Shown here: positions 34,710 to 44,676 of the stretch, piece by piece
Numbering within the stretch: position 1 is the stretch's first letter
Layout: the number at the start of each line of letters is the position of its first letter
Assembly (NCBI RefSeq): GCF_003385115.1
Contig: NZ_QUNI01000018.1
Coordinates: forward strand, 1-58,903
From: Flavobacterium aquicola
Lineage (GTDB): Bacteria > Bacteroidota > Bacteroidia > Flavobacteriales > Flavobacteriaceae
Direction: 5' to 3'
DNA length: 58,903 nucleotides
Notes under the pieces: model-generated
Seen by the model: only the letters and a program-made list of their open reading frames with translations
Told to the model about the DNA's origin: nothing
Databases searched by the model: none
Made by a program: the position numbers and the translations under genes

Positions 34710-35160
34710 GTTTTAGAAGTATCTCGTAAAATTTAATTTGCCATGAAAAGCCGAATTTAAGGAATTCCAAATTACTACAAAAGCGGCATAAAAACATATA
34801 TTTTAATATATCCTATTTTGTACAATTTTAGACTGTTTTTTTCATGTTTTTTTCATGTTTTTTGACTGATAATTAAGTCCGATTTTACGCTTTTAGCATT
34901 AATTTCCATCAAACGTTTTCGTATGTTTTACAGTTTACCGAAAGAAGCTTTCAAAACAACGTGTTAATGTTAAAATATTAAATATAATTTAATTTAAAAA
35001 TAAAAAAAGTACAGTAAATTATATTATTAACAAAAAAATATTTAATATTTTAAAAAATTAATAAAAAAATATTTTTACTATTTCGAAAATAAAGGTACAT
35101 TTATACTATAAAATAAAAGCATAAAAATCATTAAAAAAACAATATAAAAAACACAAAATC
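34710..35160 (+). other. Intergenic region upstream of the second secreted paralog
   Basis: No gene was found here. It contains the two conserved blocks at 34910-34922 and from 34969, and an earlier match ATAAAAACATATATTTTAA at 34788-34806 (compare 29405-29423). A direct repeat of TTTTTTTCATG occurs at about 34837-34858. The conserved upstream blocks are likely regulatory. Confidence 0.65.
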
Positions 35161-35715
35161 ATGAGAACAATTATCACCTTCTCCCTTTGCTTAAGCTTCT
35201 TTTCTGCAGCGTATTCACAAGACCAAAAAACAGCTGATAAAAAAGAAGAAACTATAAAAATGAAAGTATTACCAGAAGTATTGGTTTCATACACTAAAAA
35301 TGTTTCAAAATACATTCCAGATAATAATCCTGATGCAGTTATCAGAAACACTCAAAACGAATTCATTTCATACAAAGTAGATAATAATGAGTGCAGAAAT
35401 TTCGACGAGTATTTAGTGACTTTAGAAAATGAAAAAGGTTTTTTAGTGGCAACTTACAATCAAAACGGAGTATTAGTACGGGTTAACGAAAAATATGCAA
35501 ATGCAGAATTACCAAGAGAAATAATGCGTTTTGTCTGTATGTGGTATCCTGAATGGACAATTACAAAAAGTAAGTTTGAATACTCTCAACAAAAAGGAGC
35601 TATAATAAAAAAAACATACCATTTGAAACTTAAAAAAGAAAATCAAACTCAAAATATACAAATTTGCTTAACAGACAAAATTGTTAAAACAAGCAATGAA
35701 TTAGCAATGAATTAA
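35161..35715 (+). CDS. Small secreted protein, paralog of the 29755 gene
   Basis: The 184-residue protein has a signal peptide (MRTIITFSLCLSFFSAAYS) and the same mature domain as the first paralog: KYIPDNNPD, NTQNEF, FDEYLVTLEN, VATYNQNG, EKYANAELPRE, YPEWTIT, SKFEYSQQKG and a final ELAMN. Compared with the first copy it carries extra cysteines (in NNECRNF, RFVCMWYP and IQICLTD). Function is unknown; a PepSY-like fold is possible. It is monocistronic. Confidence 0.75.
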   Translation: MRTIITFSLCLSFFSAAYSQDQKTADKKEETIKMKVLPEVLVSYTKNVSKYIPDNNPDAVIRNTQNEFISYKVDNNECRNFDEYLVTLENEKGFLVATYNQNGVLVRVNEKYANAELPREIMRFVCMWYPEWTITKSKFEYSQQKGAIIKKTYHLKLKKENQTQNIQICLTDKIVKTSNELAMN

Positions 35716-35773
35716 AAATTGCAATGATTCTACAATTAAACCAAAATTCCCCCATCCCTACCAAATAAAAAAG

Positions 35774-35808
35774 AGGCTGTCTAACAAATATAGACAGCCT
35801 TCTTTATT
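35774..35808. terminator. Bidirectional terminator between the 35161 gene and argS
   Basis: AGGCTGTCTA (35774-35783) pairs perfectly with TAGACAGCCT (35791-35800), flanked by an A-run and a T-rich stretch. Confidence 0.9.
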
Positions 35809-35826
35809 TTATTATTTTTAAAAAAA

Positions 35827-37605
35827 TTACATTCTCTCTGGTACATTAATTCCAAGTAAACTAAAGGAATCTGCAATAACATCTGCCACTTTTTTGGACA
35901 ACTGTACTCTGAATGTTTTTTTAGCCAAATCAGTTTCACCAAGTATGGAAACGGCTTGATAAAAAGAATTGTATTCACGAACCAAGTCATACGTATAGTT
36001 TGCAATTAGAGCCGGACTATGATTGTTAGCTGCATTCTGAATTACCTCTGGAAACAACTCAAGCTGTTTTATAAGTTCTTTTTCTTTTTCGTGCATTTCC
36101 ACAACTCCTGATCCTGCATTCAAATCAAAATCAGCTTTTCTTAAAATAGACTGAATTCTGGCGTAAGTATATTGAATGAAAGGCCCTGTATTTCCTGCAA
36201 AATCAACCGATTCTTCTGGATTAAAAAGGATTCGTTTTTTTGGATCGACTTTCAAAATATAATATTTAAGCGCTCCAAGACCAATTGTATTGAATAACTT
36301 TGCTTTTTCCTCAGCAGAATAGCCATCTAATTTTCCTAAATCTTCAGAAATTTTTTGAGCTGTGCTGGTCATTTCATTCATCAAATCATCGGCATCAACA
36401 ACAGTTCCCTCTCTCGATTTCATTTTCCCAGAAGGCAAATCCACCATTCCGTATGATAAATGGAAGAGATTAGAAGCCCAGTCAAAACCTAATTTTTTAA
36501 GGATCAAAAACAAAACTTTAAAGTGATAATCCTGTTCGTTCCCTACGGTATAAACCATTCCGCCAACATCCGGCATATCTTTTACACGCTGGATTGCAGT
36601 TCCAATATCCTGTGTCATATAAACCGCAGTTCCATCAGAACGCAAAACGATTTTACGATCCAATCCTTCGTCAGTCAAATCAATCCAAACCGAACCGTCT
36701 GGATCTTTTTCAAAAATCCCTTTATCCAATCCTACCTGAACCACATCTTTTCCTAATAAATAAGTATTGCTTTCGTAATAATAGCTGTCGAAATTTACTC
36801 CAAGATTTTTATATGTTGTTCCAAAACCGTCATAAACCCATTGGTTCATTTTTTTCCAAAGATCAATAACTTCAGGTTTTCCGCTTTCCCAATCCAAAAG
36901 CATTTGTTGTGCTTCAAGAATGATTGGCGCTTGCTTTTTGGCTTCATCCTCAGTTTTTCCTTCTGAAATTAATTGATTGATTTGCTCTTTATACGCTTTA
37001 TCAAAAGCTACATAATAATTACCAACCAATTTATCTCCTTTTAAACCTGTAGATTCTGGAGTTTCTCCCTTTCCAAATTTTTGCCAAGCCAGCATTGACT
37101 TGCAGATATGAATTCCTCTGTCGTTGATGATTTGGGTTTTATATACTTTTTTACCAGAAGCTTTAATAATTTCGGCTACAGAATATCCTAAAAGATTATT
37201 ACGAACGTGTCCTAAATGCAAAGGTTTATTGGTATTTGGCGAAGAATACTCCACCATCACCGCTTTATCATTTGCCGAAGGCGTTACAAATCCGAATTTG
37301 TCAGTGCTTCTGATTCCATTGAAGAAATTCAGATAATAGCTGTCGGCAATCACAATATTCAAAAATCCTGAAACCACATTAAAACGGGCAACTTCAGAAA
37401 CATTTTCTACTAAATAGTTTCCAATTTTGTTTCCTAATTCTACAGGATTGCTTTTTACCACTTTCAATAATGGAAAAATAACCATTGTGATATCGCCTTC
37501 AAACTCTTTGCGCGTAGCTTGAAACTCAATTTTATCAATGGTTACGTCAAACAAAGTCTGAATTGCTTTTTCTATCGACGGGGTAAGAATATTAGGTAAT
37601 GACAT
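35827..37605 (-). CDS. argS: Arginyl-tRNA synthetase
   Basis: ArgS charges tRNA-Arg. The 592-residue protein has the N-terminal additional domain (about residues 1-95), the class I HIGH motif in PLHLGHVRNNLLGYS, the Arg-site region, the KMSKS-equivalent GKMKSREGTVV, and the C-terminal anticodon-binding DALR domain ending LLGINVPERM. The minus-strand -7 box TATATTTG at 37630-37637 lies 24 bases before the ATG. Confidence 0.97.
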   Translation of the reverse strand: MSLPNILTPSIEKAIQTLFDVTIDKIEFQATRKEFEGDITMVIFPLLKVVKSNPVELGNKIGNYLVENVSEVARFNVVSGFLNIVIADSYYLNFFNGIRSTDKFGFVTPSANDKAVMVEYSSPNTNKPLHLGHVRNNLLGYSVAEIIKASGKKVYKTQIINDRGIHICKSMLAWQKFGKGETPESTGLKGDKLVGNYYVAFDKAYKEQINQLISEGKTEDEAKKQAPIILEAQQMLLDWESGKPEVIDLWKKMNQWVYDGFGTTYKNLGVNFDSYYYESNTYLLGKDVVQVGLDKGIFEKDPDGSVWIDLTDEGLDRKIVLRSDGTAVYMTQDIGTAIQRVKDMPDVGGMVYTVGNEQDYHFKVLFLILKKLGFDWASNLFHLSYGMVDLPSGKMKSREGTVVDADDLMNEMTSTAQKISEDLGKLDGYSAEEKAKLFNTIGLGALKYYILKVDPKKRILFNPEESVDFAGNTGPFIQYTYARIQSILRKADFDLNAGSGVVEMHEKEKELIKQLELFPEVIQNAANNHSPALIANYTYDLVREYNSFYQAVSILGETDLAKKTFRVQLSKKVADVIADSFSLLGINVPERM

Positions 37606-37629
37606 TTTGTGCTTGATTTTTTAAGTGTG

Positions 37630-37637
37630 CAAATATA
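37630..37637 (-). promoter_or_regulatory. -7 box (TATATTTG) for argS
   Basis: On the minus strand this reads TATATTTG, matching TAnnTTTG, 24 bases upstream of argS. Confidence 0.65.
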
Positions 37638-37842
37638 AGGATTTCATAAGAAAATAGTTTGTATATTTATAGGAAATAATACTCCCTCTATTAACGTTTT
37701 ATTTGGTGATCACGCGAAAATAGTTTACCCCACTTCCTAAATTATTTTATGTCGTAACGAGATACAAATCTATTTGAGAATTGTATTCGTACGTAAACTC
37801 AGCCTTTATTGTTTCTGTTTTATTAGTACAACTATTTTCATC

Positions 37843-40800
37843 ATGAAAAAAAGTATACTTATTTTAATTTTAATTATTGGAGTAGAATGCTATTCGCAAT
37901 CTATTACAATAGATACGAACACCTATACTGTCCCAGAATTAGTAACTAATATTTTGGTAAACAAAGAGTGTATTCCTGTAGATAACATTTCTTGGAGAAC
38001 TGGTAATACAAATAATTTTAACTCATCAAATGGGATTGGATATTTTACAAATACTAATCCATCCTTTCCGCTAAAAAATGGTGTAATCTTAAGTACTGGA
38101 AATGCTGCAAATGCAGCTGGCCCAAATAATAGCCAGCTCAATGATGGCAATACAGCATGGATTGGCGATACCGATCTAGAAGCTGCGCTTTTGGCCGAAG
38201 GAATTACAATGAATTCTACAAATGCAACAGTGTTAGAATTTGATTTTGTACCTTTTTCTTCCAATTTTGACTTTAACTTTATATTCGCTTCCGAAGAATA
38301 TGGTAATTTTCAATGTCAATTTTCAGATGCTTTTGCTTTTTTACTAACCAATAAATCAACTGGAGTAACTACAAATCTTGCAGTTGTGCCTAACACCACT
38401 ACTCCAATTTCTGTAGTAACTATCCGCAATTCATTATATAATTCTTCGTGCTCCTCAGAAAATCCAAATTATTTCGGATCATTTAACGGCGGTTCTGAAG
38501 CTGCTGGTTCGGCTACAAATTTTAATGGACAAACAGTTTCTATGAGTGCTTCATCAACTACTTTAGTGCCTAATATACCTTATCATATTAAGCTGGTAAT
38601 TGCTGACAGAAAAGACAATCAAGCTGATTCCGCTATATTTCTAGGAGCAAACAGCTTCAATGTAGGGCAAGATGTTTTAGGACAAGATCTTACTGTTGCT
38701 GCCCATAATGCAATTTGCCCAAACAGTGTACACACCCTAAGTTCAGGTTTAAATCCCGCTGCTTATTCTTTTGCCTGGACATTTAACGGAAATCCAATTG
38801 GCGGTAATACTCCAGATTTAACAGTAAATCAAGCAGGTATTTATGGACTTACCTACTCTATTATTGCAACCAACTGCCCCGTCACTAGTGATTTTATAAC
38901 TGTTGAATATTACAGCCCAATAATAACTCCTGATCCTGTCAATTTATTTAAATGTAATTCTGGTCAAGCCAATTATACTTTTGACTTGTCTTTGAACAAT
39001 CCTATTGTAACCATACCTGAAACTCAAATAAGTTACCATTCTTCTTTGGCAGAAGCCACTGCAAATATTAATCCGCTTCCAAATAGTTATACAATCAATA
39101 CAGCTGATTTACCAGCTGTAATTTGGATAAGAATTAAAAATACATCCACAGATTGTTTCATCTCGAAAAGTTTTCAATTAGCATATACTGCTCCACCCCG
39201 CGCCAACAGTCCAGGAACTATTCGCCTTTGTGAAACTGTCCCAGACTCAAATACAGCTGATTTTGACATTGAGTCCCTAACAAATATAATATTGGGAGGA
39301 CAATCCTCAAGCATATATAAGGTTTCTTATTATATCAATCAAACTGATGCCTATGCAGGACTTAATTCGATAGATACTTCGGTCCCTTTCACCACTGGAA
39401 ATACAACGCTGTATACAAGAGTACAAACCATTACTGACCCCGCTTGTTTCAGTACTGCTGGTTTTGACTTAATTATTATACCAACTCCTACAGTTGATCA
39501 TACTTCCGATCAGTATGTCTGCAATGGCTATTCCTTACCTCCACTTGTAAATCCAGGTAATTACTATTCAGGTCCCAACAAAGGATTACCAATATTAAAT
39601 GCTGGCGATGTGATTACGACAGACCAAACCGTTTATCTTTATACCGAAACAGGAGGTACACCTAATTGTATTTTTGAAAGTAGTTTTTTAATTAAAATTG
39701 TTAAACCGCAAAATCTAAAACCCAAAGATGTAAAAGCCTGTGACAGCTATAAATTACCACAAACTCAATATGGCATCCGTTATTTTACATTGCCTGGAGG
39801 TCCAAGCGGAGGAGGGAAAGAACTTGCTGCCGGAACATCAATAATTTCCGCTGGCATATCGACTATCTATACCTATTTTACCTCGACAGATTTAGCCAAT
39901 CCCTGTATTCTTGAAAGCCAATTTAATACAACCATAAACATAACTCCAAAAATTGCCCCAATTGCAAATGTTCTTAATTGTTCTTCTTATACTTTACCTC
40001 CATTAGCAGTGGGAGATTATTATACGTACAATGCAGCAACAGAGGTATACACTCCCGCAGTTTCTCCCATAACAACGACCACAACTTTACATGTTTTTGC
40101 AGAAAATAATGGATGCAGAACACCAGATACCATTTTTACGGTATACATTAACACATTAGGTTTTACTAATTTAAACGAATGTGTTTCGTATGAGCTTGAG
40201 CCATCTCCTGTTGGCGAATATCGCGATGCACCTAACGGCGGCGGAAATATCATTCCTCCCGGACTGATAACACAGACAACTACTATTTATACCTATGTTC
40301 CTGGAGCTGGCTGTGCAAATGATGATTTTTTTACTATTACAATAAATGCACCTTTTTTAACAACTCCTGCAAATGTAACCGCCTGTTCCAGTTTTGTAAT
40401 ACCTCCCCAAATCGAAGGAGGAGAATATTACACCTTACCCGGAGGACCTATAACCGCCGGAAATGTAAAACTAATTCCAAATGCGGATATCATAACCTCG
40501 ACTTCAACTATATATATTTATAAACCATCTGTAACACTTACAGGCTGTTACAATGAAAAACCGTGGCTCATTACCATTAATAAAAAACCAATTATAGATT
40601 CCAGATCAAATGTAGATCAATGTGACTCCTATACCTTAACTCCGCTGACTAATGGAAATTATTTTGATGATCCTAACGGAATCAATCCTATAGCTTCGGG
40701 GACTGTTATCAGTAAGGATAATAGAATCTATATTTATAAAGCACATCCAAACGATCCATCATGTTATACAGAAAACTTTTTTGACATTTTTATAAATGGT

Positions 40801-42102
40801 GTTGAAGCCGATCCAATTCCTGCACAATTATCATATTGCGACAGCTTCACATTTCCAGCCCTGCCCTCTGCAAATAATTTTTATTATGATGCACCCGGCG
40901 GTCCTTTGGGCGGGGGAAATATAATACCTTTTGGCACTGTTCTAACACCTGCAACTGCTAAACCGGTATACTATATTTACTATGAAACCGGTGATCGGTT
41001 AAATTGCAACGATGAAAATCCATTTAGTCTCGTTATTGCTCCCAGACCAGTTGCTAATCCGGTAAATCCTTTAGAAACCTGTGATACCTTTGGAATAAAC
41101 GATGGCATTTCCGAATTCGATTTAACTGCATCAGCCATCAGAAATCAAGTATTAAACGGCCAAACACCCGATTCTGATTTTACATTTACTTATTATACAT
41201 CATTGGCTGCAGCAAATGATGTAAATGCGATTCCCATCAGTAATCCCGCAGCCTATCAAAATGACAATACATTTACAGACAGTATCTGGATTAAAGTAAC
41301 CAATAACCGAGTGACAGCTTCCTGCTTTGATACTGTTGAAGTAAAACTGATTGTCAATCCATTGCCTAATCCTCAATTAAAACCGGAATATTTTATTTGC
41401 GAGGATTATAAATCTGGTACTTCTTTAAATTCGGCGACTTTAGACACGCATCTTACAGGAACAAATTACTTATTTGACTGGACTCTTGACGGAAATCCAT
41501 ATGGTGGCAGTACACCTTCCATAACAACTAATCAAATTGGAGATTACGGATTAAAAGTAACAAATACCGCTACCAATTGCATCAATACAACTACAGCCAA
41601 AGTCACTAAATATGCTCCTTATATAGAAATTATCTACAGTGATGCATTCGAAAACACAAATTATATTACAGTAAATGTATTAGGAGCTGGTTCCGGAAAC
41701 TACGAATACCAGCTAGATGACTGGTCTTTCCAAGACAGCAATATGTTTATCAATGTAAGTTCTGGCGAACACACTATTACAGCTAGAGATAAAGACGGGC
41801 ATTGCAGTCCCGCTCCTCTCACTGCTGAAATAATAAATTACCCCAAATTTTTCACTCCAAATGGTGATAGTTACAATGACACCTGGAATATTCCTGATTT
41901 AATTTTATCAAATCCAGATGCTGTTATATCCATTTTTGACCGATATGGAAAACTTATTAAAAGAATAACTCCTGCAGCCGAAGGATGGGACGGAATATAT
42001 AATGGACAGCCGCTACCTTCCAGCGACTATTGGTTTACAGTAGAATACACCCAAAAAGGAATTCCAAAAGTTTTCAAATCACATTTTTCTTTGAAGAGAT
42101 AA
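37843..42102 (+). CDS. Large T9SS-secreted protein with choice-of-anchor L domain and seven Cys modules
   Basis: The open frame extends upstream to 37774, but the ATG at 37843 gives a clean signal peptide (MKKSILILILIIGVECYSQ), so 1419 residues are called. An N-terminal choice-of-anchor L domain (about residues 20-270) contains FDFVPFSSNFDFNFIFASEEYGNF. A central region holds seven related modules of about 65-80 residues, each with a CxSYxLP-like start, a YY...PGG loop, a TTIYIY-like strand and a second cysteine. The C-terminus is a type B sorting domain: FFTPNGDSYNDTWNIP, FDRYGKLIKRI, GWDGIYNGQPLPSSDYWF. It is predicted to be exported across the outer membrane by T9SS and possibly to act as an adhesin or in gliding. 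Confidence 0.9.
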   Translation: MKKSILILILIIGVECYSQSITIDTNTYTVPELVTNILVNKECIPVDNISWRTGNTNNFNSSNGIGYFTNTNPSFPLKNGVILSTGNAANAAGPNNSQLNDGNTAWIGDTDLEAALLAEGITMNSTNATVLEFDFVPFSSNFDFNFIFASEEYGNFQCQFSDAFAFLLTNKSTGVTTNLAVVPNTTTPISVVTIRNSLYNSSCSSENPNYFGSFNGGSEAAGSATNFNGQTVSMSASSTTLVPNIPYHIKLVIADRKDNQADSAIFLGANSFNVGQDVLGQDLTVAAHNAICPNSVHTLSSGLNPAAYSFAWTFNGNPIGGNTPDLTVNQAGIYGLTYSIIATNCPVTSDFITVEYYSPIITPDPVNLFKCNSGQANYTFDLSLNNPIVTIPETQISYHSSLAEATANINPLPNSYTINTADLPAVIWIRIKNTSTDCFISKSFQLAYTAPPRANSPGTIRLCETVPDSNTADFDIESLTNIILGGQSSSIYKVSYYINQTDAYAGLNSIDTSVPFTTGNTTLYTRVQTITDPACFSTAGFDLIIIPTPTVDHTSDQYVCNGYSLPPLVNPGNYYSGPNKGLPILNAGDVITTDQTVYLYTETGGTPNCIFESSFLIKIVKPQNLKPKDVKACDSYKLPQTQYGIRYFTLPGGPSGGGKELAAGTSIISAGISTIYTYFTSTDLANPCILESQFNTTINITPKIAPIANVLNCSSYTLPPLAVGDYYTYNAATEVYTPAVSPITTTTTLHVFAENNGCRTPDTIFTVYINTLGFTNLNECVSYELEPSPVGEYRDAPNGGGNIIPPGLITQTTTIYTYVPGAGCANDDFFTITINAPFLTTPANVTACSSFVIPPQIEGGEYYTLPGGPITAGNVKLIPNADIITSTSTIYIYKPSVTLTGCYNEKPWLITINKKPIIDSRSNVDQCDSYTLTPLTNGNYFDDPNGINPIASGTVISKDNRIYIYKAHPNDPSCYTENFFDIFINGVEADPIPAQLSYCDSFTFPALPSANNFYYDAPGGPLGGGNIIPFGTVLTPATAKPVYYIYYETGDRLNCNDENPFSLVIAPRPVANPVNPLETCDTFGINDGISEFDLTASAIRNQVLNGQTPDSDFTFTYYTSLAAANDVNAIPISNPAAYQNDNTFTDSIWIKVTNNRVTASCFDTVEVKLIVNPLPNPQLKPEYFICEDYKSGTSLNSATLDTHLTGTNYLFDWTLDGNPYGGSTPSITTNQIGDYGLKVTNTATNCINTTTAKVTKYAPYIEIIYSDAFENTNYITVNVLGAGSGNYEYQLDDWSFQDSNMFINVSSGEHTITARDKDGHCSPAPLTAEIINYPKFFTPNGDSYNDTWNIPDLILSNPDAVISIFDRYGKLIKRITPAAEGWDGIYNGQPLPSSDYWFTVEYTQKGIPKVFKSHFSLKR

Positions 42103-42214
42103 TCATAAAAATATTTTTTTTTATTATTTTTTTTCAAAAAAACTGTTACAAAACGAAGACAAAACAGTCTTATTTGCAAATCATCAATCAAAATAATCAA
42201 TCAATAATTAAATT

Positions 42215-44572
42215 ATGAAGACTAAACTATTAGTACTGTTCCTATTATGTTTTATAGGAATCGCACAAGCAGAAAACGCCGGAATCATTTCCGGAAAAAT
42301 AATAAACAAAACAACTAAGCAGCCAATTCCATACGCTTCTATTGTTGTAAAAGATGGTGTGAAAATCGTAAATGGGATTGTTGCAGATGACAAAGGAGAA
42401 TTTTTAATTAAAAATTTAGAATTAAAAAAATACACTTTAGAAGTAGAATTTATTGGTTTCAAAAAATATACTTCTTCTTTTGAATTGAGTACTTCTCAGA
42501 AAAATTCAAGAATAGAAATTGCTTTAGAAGAAGATATAACGGAACTTCAATCGGTTGATATCGTCAAAGAGCATTCGTTAATCGAGCAAAAAACAGACAG
42601 GAAAGTAATCAACGTAGGCAAGGATTTGCTTAGCGCAGGAGCAACTGCTTCCGAAATTCTGAACAATATTCCTTCTGTGAGCGTAGATCCGCAGACCAAC
42701 GCGGTGAGTCTTAGAGGAAATTCAAATGTAAGGGTATTTGTGGACGGAAAGCCTACCACAGTAAGTGCTTCCCAGCTATTACAGCAGATTCCGGCAACTT
42801 CGATCAAACAAGTTGAATTAATTACAAATCCATCAGCTAAGTACAATCCGGAAGGAATGAGCGGAATTATCAATATTGTTTTGAACAAAAATGCTAAAAT
42901 TGGTTTTAACGGAAGCGCAAACACAGGAGTTACCATTGGAGAAACACCAAAATCAAATTCTTCATTTGACATGAATTACCGTAATGGAAAAGTAAATATG
43001 TATGGTAATTATGGTTTAACTAACGGAAAACATCACAATCACGGACAAATAGAAACGTTTGATGACAATGGGATTCAAGAGAACTTTCAAAAATTTGATT
43101 TCACTGATGATAACACTTCTCATTTAGCCAAAGTGGGACTTGATTTTTATTTAAATGATTCAAATACTATTTCTGTTTATACAACTCAAAATATTAACAA
43201 TGAAAAAGGACATTCAGAAGTCATTGTAGATTTTCCAAATCTTTCGGATCCTAACCTTCCAAAACGTATCAATCAATTATTTGACAGCAAAAACAGCAAC
43301 TACACGCAAACCTATAATCTTGATTACAAGAAAAATTTCAAAAAAGAAGGACACACTCTTGAATTTGAAGGCAATTACAGCAATAATGACAACGAAGAAA
43401 ACAGTTCATTCACTAATCCTCCAGCATTAAACGACATAACTAATAAAGGTGAGAATATTTTACTCAATCTGGATTACGTAAATCCTTTGACCGAAACTAT
43501 TAAACTGGAAGCTGGGCTGGAAACCCGTATTGAAAACACCAAAAATAATTTTCTGAAAGACGGCGCCTATAATTCCAATTTTAATTACGACAGAAAAATT
43601 TATTCAGCCTATACTACCATTGCCAAACAATGGAAAAAATGGAATGCTCAAGTGGGTGCCCGTTTTGAAAAATACACGGCCGATGCATTATTCAAAAAAG
43701 TGAACGAAGCTGACGGAACTTTTGATGATGATTTATTCACTGTATATCCTTCTGGATTTGTAACCTACACGCCAACCGACAATGACTCTTTCAATTTTAG
43801 CGTTTCAAAGCGTGTGGACAGACCCAGTATAGATCAAGTAAATCCAATACGCCAATGGAGCACGCCTTTGATAGATTCCGAAGGAAACCCTAATTTGTCC
43901 CCTCAATTCACAAATTCGGTAGAGCTGAATTATACTAGAAAAACTAAAATAGGTTCCATTACTTCGGGCGTTTTTTACCGTCAGATTAATGACGAAATTT
44001 CAAGAACAGTTTTTGAAAATCCAAACAATACCGAAAGACAAATTTTATCGTATGCCAATATAGGCGACAACAACGCTTATGGAGTGGAACTTTCGGGAAA
44101 TCTTGATTTTACAAAATGGTACACTGCCAATATCAGCTTTGACATGTACAACAAAAAAACCAAAGGTTACGTAGAAACCGATTATATAGAAGTAAATGTT
44201 ACGACGTTCAATTCCCGTATCAGCAACACTTTTAAAGCTAATAAAAATTTACGTTTTCAATTAACTGGTATGTACCGCGGAGAAGATTTAAGTTTACAAT
44301 TCCTGAGAAAACCTATGTGGAGAGTCGATGCAGGTTCCAGTCTTACAGTAATGAAAGGCAGCGGAACTATAACGGCGAGAGTAAGTGATCTATTCGACAG
44401 CATGCATTTTGCATTTGATGCTACAAAACCAAAAGTACAAACCGGAGAATTTCATTGGGAAAGCCAAACGGCTTATTTAGGGTTCAATTACCGTTTTGGA
44501 ACAGGAAAAAATAAAGCGATTCAAAGAAAAACAAGAGATAAAAACGAAACCCAAGGAAGCGGTGGTTTCTAA
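42215..44572 (+). CDS. Outer-membrane beta-barrel receptor with CarboxypepD_reg-like domain
   Basis: The 785-residue protein has a signal peptide (about residues 1-19, ending IAQAE), a carboxypeptidase-regulatory-like beta-sandwich (about residues 23-105; GKIINKTTKQPIPYASIVVKD), a plug domain (about residues 110-225; SEILNNIPSVSVDPQTNAVSLRGNS, VELITNPSAKYNPEGMSGIINI) and a barrel of the OMP_b-brl_3 type ending GFNYRFG. The last 25 residues are a charged tail (KAIQRKTRDKNETQGSGGF). No SusD partner is adjacent, so it is not a SusC-type sugar importer. The ligand is unknown. Confidence 0.9.
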   Translation: MKTKLLVLFLLCFIGIAQAENAGIISGKIINKTTKQPIPYASIVVKDGVKIVNGIVADDKGEFLIKNLELKKYTLEVEFIGFKKYTSSFELSTSQKNSRIEIALEEDITELQSVDIVKEHSLIEQKTDRKVINVGKDLLSAGATASEILNNIPSVSVDPQTNAVSLRGNSNVRVFVDGKPTTVSASQLLQQIPATSIKQVELITNPSAKYNPEGMSGIINIVLNKNAKIGFNGSANTGVTIGETPKSNSSFDMNYRNGKVNMYGNYGLTNGKHHNHGQIETFDDNGIQENFQKFDFTDDNTSHLAKVGLDFYLNDSNTISVYTTQNINNEKGHSEVIVDFPNLSDPNLPKRINQLFDSKNSNYTQTYNLDYKKNFKKEGHTLEFEGNYSNNDNEENSSFTNPPALNDITNKGENILLNLDYVNPLTETIKLEAGLETRIENTKNNFLKDGAYNSNFNYDRKIYSAYTTIAKQWKKWNAQVGARFEKYTADALFKKVNEADGTFDDDLFTVYPSGFVTYTPTDNDSFNFSVSKRVDRPSIDQVNPIRQWSTPLIDSEGNPNLSPQFTNSVELNYTRKTKIGSITSGVFYRQINDEISRTVFENPNNTERQILSYANIGDNNAYGVELSGNLDFTKWYTANISFDMYNKKTKGYVETDYIEVNVTTFNSRISNTFKANKNLRFQLTGMYRGEDLSLQFLRKPMWRVDAGSSLTVMKGSGTITARVSDLFDSMHFAFDATKPKVQTGEFHWESQTAYLGFNYRFGTGKNKAIQRKTRDKNETQGSGGF

Positions 44573-44608
44573 AAATTAGTTTTAATAGTAGAATTGGTTA
44601 CAAAAGAA

Positions 44609-44644
44609 GAAACCCCAGAGAATGCCAACTCTGGGGTTTCTTTA
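44609..44644. terminator. Bidirectional terminator between the receptor gene and fabH
   Basis: AAACCCCAGAG (44610-44620) pairs perfectly with CTCTGGGGTTT (44629-44639), followed by a short T-rich stretch. It separates two convergent genes. Confidence 0.9.
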
Positions 44645-44676
44645 TATTTAAAAATCATCAGATTACTGACAAAAAA

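Noticed and set aside
37774..37842. Upstream extension of the T9SS protein to a TTG
   Set aside because: The ATG at 37843 gives a normal signal peptide, whereas the extension would bury it behind 23 extra residues.
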